Source: Tissierellia bacterium (GTDB lineage Bacteria; Bacillota; Clostridia; Tissierellales; Tissierellaceae). Taken from it: DNA of 5,291 bases. A program made the position numbers and the translations under genes. Within the stretch, counting starts at the first letter, position 1, and each line of letters starts with the position of its first letter. The stretch is from the NCBI GenBank assembly GCA_012521625.1, contig JAAYLY010000238.1, forward strand, positions 1 to 5,291, read 5' to 3'. Below are positions 1 to 5,291 of this stretch, in pieces. Below the pieces are notes generated by a model. That model made no database searches and was not told where the DNA came from. It saw nothing but the letters and a program-made list of their open reading frames with translations.

Positions 1-392
1 TGATAGTATACTAGGGCTGTAGACCCATCTTCCAACTTCTTATCCAGCTGAGACCTGGTCCAGTCAAAGACAGGCATGAAGTTATAGCAAATAACCTTAA
101 TTCCTGCCTTGGCAAGATTTTTAATATTTTCTTTATAGTTCTCAATATATTTGTCCCTATTAGGATTGCCTAACTTTATATCTTCATGGATGGGGACACT
201 TTCAATAACCTCAAACTTTAAGCCAGCATTTTCAACGATGGATTTCAACTCCATAATATCTTCCATAGGCCATACTTCACCTACTGGCACGGTGTAGATG
301 GCAGTAACTATGGCTTCCATAGTGGGGATTTGTTTAATATATTCAATCTTTACCGGATCATCTACCCCATACCATCTAAATGATAATTTCAT
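1..392 (-). CDS. uxuA: Mannonate dehydratase UxuA, N-terminal 130 codons (cut by window edge)
   Basis: D-mannonate dehydratase removes water from D-mannonate to give 2-keto-3-deoxy-D-gluconate, the step in cytosolic glucuronate breakdown after UxaC and fructuronate reductase. I translated this region by hand. The start is ATG at 392-390 and the product begins MKLSFRWYGVDDPVK, followed by IKQIPTMEAIVTAVYTVPVGEVW (written here only to show the family hallmarks RWYG, QIP.M and VPVGEVW). Further on it reads VICYNFMPVFDWTR near residues 101-114, another conserved UxuA stretch. The frame stays open to position 1, so about 220 of the usual 350-360 residues lie beyond the window; the catalytic C-terminal part cannot be judged. 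The start is fixed by an excellent ribosome binding site, AAGGTGAT at 404-397. The gene begins 26 bases after the MFS stop codon, so it is probably in the same transcript as uxaC. Confidence 0.95.
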   Translation of the reverse strand, partial: MKLSFRWYGVDDPVKIEYIKQIPTMEAIVTAIYTVPVGEVWPMEDIMELKSIVENAGLKFEVIESVPIHEDIKLGNPNRDKYIENYKENIKNLAKAGIKVICYNFMPVFDWTRSQLDKKLEDGSTALVYY

Positions 393-396
393 AAAT

Positions 397-404
397 ATCA
401 CCTT
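397..404 (-). promoter_or_regulatory. Ribosome binding site of uxuA
   Basis: AAGGTGAT on the minus strand, four bases before the ATG at 392, is a near-complete match to the 16S anti-Shine-Dalgarno complement. It fixes the uxuA start and indicates strong independent initiation despite the short 26-base gap to the upstream gene. Confidence 0.8.
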
Positions 405-418
405 CCTCTTTTATATAT

Positions 419-1640
419 TTAACCAGATGAGGCATCCTTAAACTTCCTTAACCTATTAATAAATGCTATTAAGAACATCAAGGAAGCGGCAAAACCGACA
501 GCTACCATCCCTCCCTTAATCCCATAAATTTCAGCTATTACTCCAGTTATATAGGGCATAACTATTCCTCCTAATCCAGCAATTGCTAAGATTGTGCCCA
601 TGGCTAAGCTCGACCCCTTTAATGCCCTACTTGCATTGGATAGGGCTGTAGGGTAAATTCCAGCTAAGAAAAAGCCAAGGCCTAGTATGCAGGCTACTAT
701 AGCCCAGATACTTGAAGATATAATAAATAGTAGGTAGAAGATTAAAGCCCCAATGGAACTTCCTAATAGGATGGTCCTCTTATCTACCCTCTTAGAGATA
801 TAAGCCACAAATAACCTGCCAAAGATTATAATTACCCACAGTATAGACAGGACTTTTTGGGCTAGTGAGGTACTCATTATGCCAGTATCCTTTAGATATG
901 TTACTATCCAGCTGTTAACAGCATGTTCAACACCAACATAGAAGAAGAGAATCCCAGCAGACAGATAGAAGTCCATATTTTTAAGAAAGTCTAAGGACCT
1001 AATGCCCTTCTCTTCCTTCCTACTTCTAGTCCTCTTTGTGTTTTCAATCTTAGTAGTACTGAAATAAATGGTCATTAAAGCTGATAAGATAGAGATTACT
1101 ATCAAAGCAAATCGCCAACTAAATCCTTTACTAAGAGACCAGGATGCAAAGAAGGGTGCTATAAAGGCCCCTATGGCAAAGAAGGTGTGAAGGATGTTTA
1201 AATCCTTAGGATTACCGTCACTTACCTCATTAACTATGGTGTTACTTAAGTTGCTGACGCTTCCCCTTCCTATTCCAGTTAAGAAGAATGGGATTATTAG
1301 GAGTAAGGGGGTGGAGCTAACTACCATACCTAAGAATCCTAAAGAAGTCATAAATGAAAGGACTAATATAGCATTTTTCCTACCTATATAGGCGGAAATG
1401 ATTCCCCCTAGGAAGCTGGCAAGTAAATTCCCAAAGGATTGGAAAGAAATCAACATGCCACCCTTATCATAGCCTATCTGAAATTCCGTTAACAAGGAAG
1501 GCAGGATTGCTCCTATAATTAAGGCATTAATCCCATTAATAAAGAAAGCATAAAAACATGCATTTAAAATTCTTTTCTGATCTTTCCCAAATACGTCAAC
1601 CCCTATCTCTATCTTTATTTTCTTGTATTATATTAGTCAT
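419..1640 (-). CDS. MFS sugar permease (fucose/hexose-like), with a +1 frame disruption near the N-terminus
   Basis: A 12-helix major facilitator superfamily permease, probably importing a uronate or related sugar by proton symport. An open frame runs from 1627 to 419, but it has no ATG, GTG or TTG codon before the TTG at 1495. Starting at that TTG would drop the first membrane helix. The missing helix is encoded just upstream in the same frame (hydrophobic stretch FYAFFINGINALIIGAILPS). A good ATG at 1640 overlaps the uxaC stop (ATGACTAA) in another frame and reads MTNIIQENKDRDRG before a TGA at 1598-1596. Skipping one base joins the two into 406 residues, the normal MFS length. Visible features in that numbering: motif A (GGIISAYIGRK) near 78-88, a charged central loop near 197-212, and GVEHAVNSW near 236-244, resembling the fucose-galactose-glucose symporter group. 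The rest of the frame is intact, so the gene is either recently broken, recoded or affected by a sequencing error. Substrate unproven. Confidence 0.8.
1600..1603 (-). other. Probable frameshift site (G4 run) in the MFS gene
   Basis: On the minus strand the 5' coding piece from the ATG at 1640 ends in AGG GGT TGA, with the four G at 1603-1600. Removing one G gives AGG GTT GAC GTA TTT, which runs directly into the MFS frame as KDRDR-VDVFGKDQKR. An A4 run at 1621-1618 is an alternative place for the extra base. The disruption must lie between the TAA at 1630-1628 in the MFS frame and the TGA at 1598-1596 in the ATG frame. Confidence 0.6.
1633..1640 (-). promoter_or_regulatory. uxaC stop / MFS start overlap (ATGACTAA)
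   Basis: The last codons of uxaC (GAT GAC TAA) contain an out-of-frame ATG, giving an eight-base overlap ATGACTAA. Such overlaps are typical of translational coupling, and no strong Shine-Dalgarno sequence precedes this ATG, which fits re-initiation by ribosomes finishing uxaC. It supports 1640 as the true MFS start even though the frame breaks 42 bases later. Confidence 0.6.
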
Positions 1641-3045
1641 CTAGTTTGATGCCAAAATAATTCACAGCATTATTGAAACATATATCCTGTACCATCCTGC
1701 CTAGCAGGTCAAAATCATAGGGTACCTCCCCTTCTTCAGCCCAAGTGCCGATTAGGTTACAAAGGACCCTTCTAAAATATTCATGCCTTGTGAAGGATAG
1801 GAAGCTTCTAGAGTCCGTAACCATACCTACGAACCTGCTTAATAAACCCAAATTGGCCAGGGATATCATTTGCTTCTCCATGCCATCTTTTTGATCGTTA
1901 AACCACCAAGCGGTACCAAATTGCAACTTGCCTGGAATGCTTCCATCTTGGAAATTACCTATCATAGTACCTAGGACATCATTATCCTTGGCATTTAGGG
2001 TATAAAGAATTGTCTTGGGTAGGCCTTCTTGGCTATTCATCTTATCAAGAAGCCTTGATAAGCTCCTTGCAATATTTCCGTCATTGATAGAATCAAAGCC
2101 TGTATCAGGACCTAATTGCTTAAACATTTTAGAATTGTTATTCCTCATGGCCCCTATATGAAGTTGCATAGCCCAATTTAACTCACTGAACTTCTTAGCC
2201 AGCTTAACAAGGGTCATTGTCTTATATTGGGCAAGCTCTACTTGACTTAATTTCTCACCCTTCAATGCCTTTTTAAAGATTGTATCTACTTCCTCTTCCC
2301 TAGCTTCTTCAAAGAACATATCATCTATGGCATGGTCGGAGATCCTACAACCTTCCTTATGGAAAAATTCCACCCTATTGTATAAGGCATCAATAAAGTC
2401 ATCATAAGACTTTATTTTTATACCACTTACTTCTGAAAGTTTTTCTACCCATTGGATAAAGCCTTCATTCTCTATATTTAAACCCTTATCAGGTCTAAAG
2501 GTAGGTAGAACCTTTACACCAAAGTCCTTATCTTCCTTTATTTGCCTATGATATTCCAAAGAGTCTATAGCATCGTCAGTGGTACAAATGACCTTTACAT
2601 TGGATCTCTTTATTAAGCTTCTAACGGTAAAGTCTTCCGTGCCCAATAATTCATTGGCCTTTTCCCAAATTTCATCCGCTGTATCCTCATTAATAAGGCT
2701 ATCTATGTTAAAGTACCTCTTTAATTCTAGATGGGACCAATGATAAAGTGGATTACCTAAGCAATAGGGTAGGGTTCTTGCCCAAGCCTTAAATTTCTCA
2801 TAATCTGAAGCACCACCAGTAATATACTCCTCATCAATGCCATTACTACGCAAGGCCCTCCACTTATAATGGTCGCCAGCTAGCCAAATCTCCGTTATAT
2901 TCTTAAAACTCTTATTTTCCGCTATTTCCTTTGGACTTAAATGGCAATGATAATCATATATAGGCATATGCTTGGCATAATCATGATATAGTTTTACAGC
3001 TGCATCATTTTTCAACAGAAAGTTATCATCCATGAACTTTCTCAC
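1633..3045 (-). CDS. uxaC: Uronate isomerase UxaC (glucuronate/galacturonate isomerase)
   Basis: Cytosolic isomerase of the amidohydrolase superfamily; it converts D-glucuronate to D-fructuronate and D-galacturonate to D-tagaturonate, the first catabolic step for hexuronates. The 470-residue product has the usual family length and is collinear with known UxaC. It carries DYHCHLSP at 31-38 (the His-x-His metal pair), GDHYKWRALR near 58-67, TTDDAIDSLEYH at 155-166, PTFRPDK at 181-187, LHIGAMRNNN near 295-304, GTAWWFNDQKDGM at 377-389 and TDSRSFLSFTRHEYFRR at 410-426. As I recall the family, the residue after TTDD is commonly Pro; here it is Ala, which is probably neutral. The start is GTG at 3045-3043: it gives the MxxFM N-terminus seen in homologues, and AGAGGTG at 3057-3051 is correctly spaced. 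The ATG at 3033 is too far from that site. The gene starts 16 bases after the unknown gene and its stop overlaps the MFS start, so it sits in a co-transcribed set. Confidence 0.97.
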   Translation of the reverse strand: MRKFMDDNFLLKNDAAVKLYHDYAKHMPIYDYHCHLSPKEIAENKSFKNITEIWLAGDHYKWRALRSNGIDEEYITGGASDYEKFKAWARTLPYCLGNPLYHWSHLELKRYFNIDSLINEDTADEIWEKANELLGTEDFTVRSLIKRSNVKVICTTDDAIDSLEYHRQIKEDKDFGVKVLPTFRPDKGLNIENEGFIQWVEKLSEVSGIKIKSYDDFIDALYNRVEFFHKEGCRISDHAIDDMFFEEAREEEVDTIFKKALKGEKLSQVELAQYKTMTLVKLAKKFSELNWAMQLHIGAMRNNNSKMFKQLGPDTGFDSINDGNIARSLSRLLDKMNSQEGLPKTILYTLNAKDNDVLGTMIGNFQDGSIPGKLQFGTAWWFNDQKDGMEKQMISLANLGLLSRFVGMVTDSRSFLSFTRHEYFRRVLCNLIGTWAEEGEVPYDFDLLGRMVQDICFNNAVNYFGIKLDD

Positions 3046-3050
3046 TATAC

Positions 3051-3057
3051 CACCTCT
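3051..3057 (-). promoter_or_regulatory. Ribosome binding site selecting the GTG start of uxaC
   Basis: AGAGGTG on the minus strand lies five bases before the GTG at 3045, but 17 bases before the in-frame ATG at 3033. The spacing therefore favours the GTG start. Confidence 0.7.
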
Positions 3058-3061
3058 GTTT

Positions 3062-3424
3062 TTAAATATTTCTTAATTCTTCCACCGTAGGATAGTTTAA
3101 TTTTTCATCTATATTTAGATCTACTTCTAGTATAGTCTTAATTACCGGCTTTAATCTGGGGTTATCCTTCACTATCCTCTTTTTACTTATTTTCTTATAA
3201 ATCTCATCAAAATCGGCAGCTTCCCTATCTAGGATTTTTTCCTTAATTAAAATATAGAACATCAATAGATAGTTTTGCTTATCGTCAGGAAATAATTCAC
3301 CCAGGAGATTAAAAATCTTTTCTCTTTGGACATCACCATATGGAAAGATTTTCTTGGAATATTCCTCAAATCTCCTTTGCCTCTCCTCCTTAGACATAAA
3401 TATAGACCCGAAAATATTAGCCAT
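3062..3424 (-). CDS. Unrecognised 120-residue soluble protein within the hexuronate cluster
   Basis: I do not recognise this family and assign no function. The product has no signal peptide, long hydrophobic helix or Cys/His metal motif, so it is probably cytosolic. It looks mostly helical and highly charged. Residues 10-30 (MSKEERQRRFEEY...KKIFPYG) are basic and amphipathic, 31-62 (QREKIFNLLGELFP...LLMFYILIKEKIL) form a hydrophobic-core segment, and 66-85 are rich in Lys, Asp and Glu. The C-terminus ends in YPTVEELRNI. The start ATG at 3424 is preceded by GGGGTGAT at 3435-3428, a good ribosome binding site; an internal ATG at residue 10 has no comparable site. The gene lies 16 bases before uxaC and follows the hairpin after the binding-protein gene, so it is likely translated together with uxaC. 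The coding frame, ribosome binding site and tight spacing argue that it is a real gene. It could be an accessory or regulatory protein of uronate use, but that is inferred from position only. Confidence 0.85.
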   Translation of the reverse strand: MANIFGSIFMSKEERQRRFEEYSKKIFPYGDVQREKIFNLLGELFPDDKQNYLLMFYILIKEKILDREAADFDEIYKKISKKRIVKDNPRLKPVIKTILEVDLNIDEKLNYPTVEELRNI

Positions 3425-3454
3425 TAAATCACCCCATAAATTCTAAGTAAGATA

Positions 3455-3486
3455 TACAAATCCCCTAAAAATATAGGGGATTTGTA
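3455..3486 (-). terminator. Strong hairpin after the binding-protein gene (attenuator or mRNA 3' stabiliser)
   Basis: A perfect 13-bp stem (arms 3455-3467 and 3474-3486, core CCCC/GGGG) closes a 6-base loop, starting 21 bases after the binding-protein stop codon. The downstream minus-strand bases are TATCTTACTTAG, not an uninterrupted T-tract, so a full factor-independent terminator is doubtful. A leaky terminator or an RNA-stabilising hairpin would let the binding protein be made in excess over the genes that follow, as is common in sugar ABC operons. Confidence 0.5.
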
Positions 3487-3507
3487 GTTTAAAAATTGCT
3501 ATTTAGA

Positions 3508-4563
3508 TTATCTAGTTGGGTCTATAATCTTTTGTACTTCTTCATCGTCTATATTATTTATATCTACAACAAGTACTCCTGTATCAACTAACTTCTCAGC
3601 AGGCTCTTTTCCTTCTGATAATTCATAAGCAGCCTTAACACCTTCATAACCCATTAGATACTGTCTTTGAACTACTGTAGCTACATGGAATTTCTCACTT
3701 CTAATCATATCTTCCATTTCAGGTGAGAAGTCGAATCCTACCATTGCTAAGTCTGTACGATCAGCTTCTTGTAATCCAATTACAAAACCTACTGTACTTC
3801 CGTTGTTAGGACCAAATACACCCTTTAGGTCTGGGTATGTTGTTAAGAAGTCTTGTGTAAATCCTACTGCCTTGGAGATATCTCCGTCATTAACCTTAAT
3901 ATCATCGTTAAGTACTTCCCATTTTTCAGGAGCATGCTCATCCCAGTAGGAGTTAAATCCTTCTAGACGGTCGATAATAGTTTGTGATCCACTACTACCT
4001 ATTTGAACAGCTATTTGAGCTTTTTCATCTTCAGATACTCCTGCCTCTTTTAGAAGCCTAATCATGGCTTCAGCCGCCATCCTACCAGCTTCGATGTTGT
4101 TAGTCATGTAAGCAACATCATAATCATCGGAATTGATCATAGTGTCTACTATAACGATTGGTATTCCAGAAGCATGTGCTTCTGACACAGGAATAGTTAA
4201 AGCAGTACTGTCAGTAGGTCCAATTACGATACCATCGGCATTTGCTGAAACTGCGTCTTGAAGTTGTTGGATTTGCTTTTCAACTTCTGCTTCATTAGCT
4301 AAACCTGTTATTACTAAGTTAACTCCTAATTCCTCAGCTGCATCCCTAGCACCCTGCTCAACTACTGACCAATATTGGTTTCCTAAAATCTTAGTTAGGA
4401 AATAGATAGTCTTCTTGGAATCATTGCCTGCCTCATTACCAGCATCAGCAGTGTTTTGTTCATTTTCGCCAGCTGCTGGCCTATCAGCTTGATTGTTTGA
4501 GCCACATGCTACTAAGCTCAAAGTTAAAGCTAAGCATAGTAATACAACAAGCCACTTTTTCAT
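3508..4563 (-). CDS. Sugar ABC transporter substrate-binding lipoprotein, RbsB-like
   Basis: Extracytoplasmic sugar-binding component of an ABC importer, anchored as a lipoprotein on the outer face of the membrane. The 351-residue product starts with a signal peptide (KK then a hydrophobic run) and the lipobox LVAC at 17-20, so Cys20 would be lipidated. A polar linker rich in N, A, E and D follows to about residue 50. The mature domain is a periplasmic-binding-protein fold of the ribose/LacI type (Peripla_BP_4): GNQYW near 61-65, DGIVIGPTDS near 110-119, GIPIVIVDT near 133-141, VFGPNNGS near 249-256, VGFDFSPE near 275-282 and QRQYLMGYEGVKAA near 299-312. I chose the ATG at 4563-4561; an in-frame TTG sits directly before it, but AAGGGGG at 4577-4571 is better spaced for the ATG. 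The gene follows the permease after 113 bases, in the common order ATPase-permease-binding protein. The substrate cannot be read from sequence; the context suggests a uronate or related sugar. Confidence 0.93.
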   Translation of the reverse strand: MKKWLVVLLCLALTLSLVACGSNNQADRPAAGENEQNTADAGNEAGNDSKKTIYFLTKILGNQYWSVVEQGARDAAEELGVNLVITGLANEAEVEKQIQQLQDAVSANADGIVIGPTDSTALTIPVSEAHASGIPIVIVDTMINSDDYDVAYMTNNIEAGRMAAEAMIRLLKEAGVSEDEKAQIAVQIGSSGSQTIIDRLEGFNSYWDEHAPEKWEVLNDDIKVNDGDISKAVGFTQDFLTTYPDLKGVFGPNNGSTVGFVIGLQEADRTDLAMVGFDFSPEMEDMIRSEKFHVATVVQRQYLMGYEGVKAAYELSEGKEPAEKLVDTGVLVVDINNIDDEEVQKIIDPTR

Positions 4564-4570
4564 CAAAAAT

Positions 4571-4577
4571 CCCCCTT
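4571..4577 (-). promoter_or_regulatory. Ribosome binding site of the binding-protein gene
   Basis: AAGGGGG on the minus strand lies seven bases before the ATG at 4563 but only four before the adjacent in-frame TTG at 4566. This favours the ATG as start. Confidence 0.65.
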
Positions 4578-4597
4578 ATTAATGATTTGTTTCTAAG

Positions 4598-4623
4598 AAT
4601 TATTAAGGTTAACCTTAATAATT
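4598..4623. promoter_or_regulatory. Perfect 26-bp palindrome, possible operator or RNA hairpin
   Basis: Thirteen bases on each side of a GTTAAC centre match exactly (core TTAAGGTTAACCTTAA), with no unpaired loop. It ends about 35 bases before the binding-protein ATG. Perfect, loopless symmetry suits a dimeric regulator's DNA site better than a terminator, and there is no following T-tract. It is not a catabolite-control (cre) box, and I do not recognise it as a known uronate regulator site. No convincing -35/-10 promoter pair is visible around it in 4567-4679. Confidence 0.5.
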
Positions 4624-4632
4624 ACTTATTTA

Positions 4633-4666
4633 TAGTTAAGTAAAGATTAGATCTTTACTTTAACTA
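4633..4666 (-). repeat. Long imperfect inverted repeat after the permease stop codon
   Basis: Arms TAGTTAAGTAAAGAT (4633-4647) and ATCTTTACTTTAACTA (4651-4666) pair over about 15 bp with one bulged base and a three-base loop. It starts 13 bases after the permease stop. The stem is almost all A-T and the following minus-strand bases are ATAAATAAG, so it is a poor factor-independent terminator. It could be a transcript-processing or stabilising structure, or a second protein-binding site beside the 26-bp palindrome. Confidence 0.5.
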
Positions 4667-4679
4667 GCTATTATGGGTA

Positions 4680-5291
4680 CTATTTATTCTTTCTATGTCT
4701 CCTAGCCTCTGTAGCAACAGCAGCCACCAGGATAATACCTACTACAACATTTTGCCAGTAGGAGTTTACTCCCATCAGGTTAAGACCATTTCTCATTATA
4801 CCCATAGCTAAAGCACCTATAATGGTATTCCCAATACTACCTTCCCCACCATTGATGGATACTCCACCTAATACTGATGCTGCTATAGCCTCCAACTCTA
4901 AACCTTGACCAGCCATCGGTTGTGCAGATGTGATACGAGAAGTTACTAATATACCGCATAAAGCCGCTGAAAATCCACTTACACAATAAGCAAACATACG
5001 AGTTCCTACTGCATTGATACCTGATAACTTAGCAGCTTCAAGATTACTACCACATGCATAAATCTGTCTACCTATTCTAGTCTTGGAAAGGATTACAAGT
5101 AGGATCAATCCATAAACTAAGGCAATAATTACGCTGTATGGAAGTCCACTAGCCATCCTTCCACCACCAAGGACATAGAAGGCCTTTTGTATACTTTCAC
5201 TTGGAATTTGATTTGTATAAATAGGCTTTCCATCTACTAAAACGTTTGCTAATCCCCTAAAGACCCATTGAGTACCAAGGGTTGCTATAAA
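4680..5291 (-). CDS. Sugar ABC transporter permease, RbsC-like, C-terminal 203 residues (start beyond the window)
   Basis: Integral membrane permease of a ribose-type ABC importer (BPD_transp_2 family), working with the binding lipoprotein encoded next and with an ATPase expected further upstream. The frame is open from the right edge: before the first in-frame ATG (5156) it reads FIATLGTQWVFRGLANVL, then GKPIY, the conserved middle of RbsC-type permeases. The gene therefore continues past 5291 and 5156 is not its start. In this fragment (numbered from 5291) the hallmarks are GSNLEAAKLSGIN near 81-93, the cytoplasmic loop contacting the ATPase; LELEAIAASVLGG near 131-143; GGEGSIGNTIIGAL near 148-161; GLNLMGVNSYWQ near 169-180; and a final hydrophobic helix ending in the basic tail ARRHRKNK. 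Full-length relatives are roughly 310-340 residues, so about the last 60 percent is present. The stop is TAG at 4682-4680. Confidence 0.93.
   Translation of the reverse strand, partial: FIATLGTQWVFRGLANVLVDGKPIYTNQIPSESIQKAFYVLGGGRMASGLPYSVIIALVYGLILLVILSKTRIGRQIYACGSNLEAAKLSGINAVGTRMFAYCVSGFSAALCGILVTSRITSAQPMAGQGLELEAIAASVLGGVSINGGEGSIGNTIIGALAMGIMRNGLNLMGVNSYWQNVVVGIILVAAVATEARRHRKNK

Noticed and set aside
1194..1391. A 65-codon open frame on the plus strand
   Set aside because: It lies fully inside the well-supported MFS gene on the opposite strand, has no plausible ribosome binding site or recognisable protein features, and looks like an antisense shadow.
1493..1495. TTG at 1495 as start of the MFS permease
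   Set aside because: It would remove the first membrane helix, which is clearly encoded just upstream in the same frame; the nearest AGGAG is about 14 bases away and probably coincidental.
3031..3033. ATG at 3033 as start of uxaC
   Set aside because: Its spacing from AGAGGTG is 17 bases, and UxaC homologues have the MxxFM N-terminus that the GTG at 3045 supplies.
4564..4566. TTG as start of the binding-protein gene
   Set aside because: It would add only one residue before MKKW, and the Shine-Dalgarno spacing is too short (four bases) compared with seven for the adjacent ATG.
4616..4644. Possible promoter (TTTACT then TTATTA) before the binding-protein gene
   Set aside because: The -10 match is poor and overlaps the palindrome. 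In DNA this AT-rich such matches arise by chance, so I do not call a promoter.
5154..5156. ATG at 5156 as start of the permease
   Set aside because: The frame continues upstream to the window edge with conserved RbsC-type sequence (FIATLGT, GKPIY), so this methionine is internal.

Overview
All five complete or nearly complete genes and both truncated end genes in this window lie on the minus strand. They read, in transcription order from the right edge to the left edge, as one hexuronate (D-glucuronate/D-galacturonate) uptake and breakdown cluster. The sequence is AT-rich, with strong GGAGGTGAT-type ribosome binding sites and heavy use of AGA/AGG and ATA codons. It encodes a Gram-positive type sugar-binding lipoprotein. 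This suggests a low-GC Firmicute, probably an anaerobic Clostridia/Tissierellia-type bacterium; that placement is inference, since there is no marker gene.

Layout in transcription order: (1) the C-terminal 203 residues of an RbsC-type ABC sugar permease (5291-4680, its start lying outside the window); (2) a 113-base spacer with a perfect 26-bp palindrome and a second long imperfect hairpin; (3) an RbsB-like sugar-binding lipoprotein (4563-3508); (4) a spacer with a strong GC-cored hairpin; (5) a 120-residue soluble protein that I do not recognise (3424-3062); (6) uxaC, uronate isomerase (3045-1633); (7) an MFS permease of the fucose/hexose type, whose N-terminus is out of frame by one base with the rest (1640-419); (8) the first 130 codons of uxuA, mannonate dehydratase (392-1). 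Spacers after the unknown gene are 16 bases, then an overlap of 8, then 26 bases, so genes 5-8 look co-transcribed.

How they fit together: the ABC system and/or the MFS permease bring in a uronate or uronate-containing sugar. UxaC converts glucuronate to fructuronate (or galacturonate to tagaturonate), a reductase not in this window would make mannonate, and UxuA dehydrates mannonate to 2-keto-3-deoxygluconate. The unknown protein sits exactly between transport and catabolism.

The main points for a second look are the apparent +1 frame disruption at the start of the MFS gene, the unrecognised 120-residue protein, the two inverted repeats between the permease and binding-protein genes, and the hairpin after the binding-protein gene. 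I saw no RNA genes, CRISPR arrays, insertion sequences or plus-strand genes, and no gene-free stretch above 300 bases.
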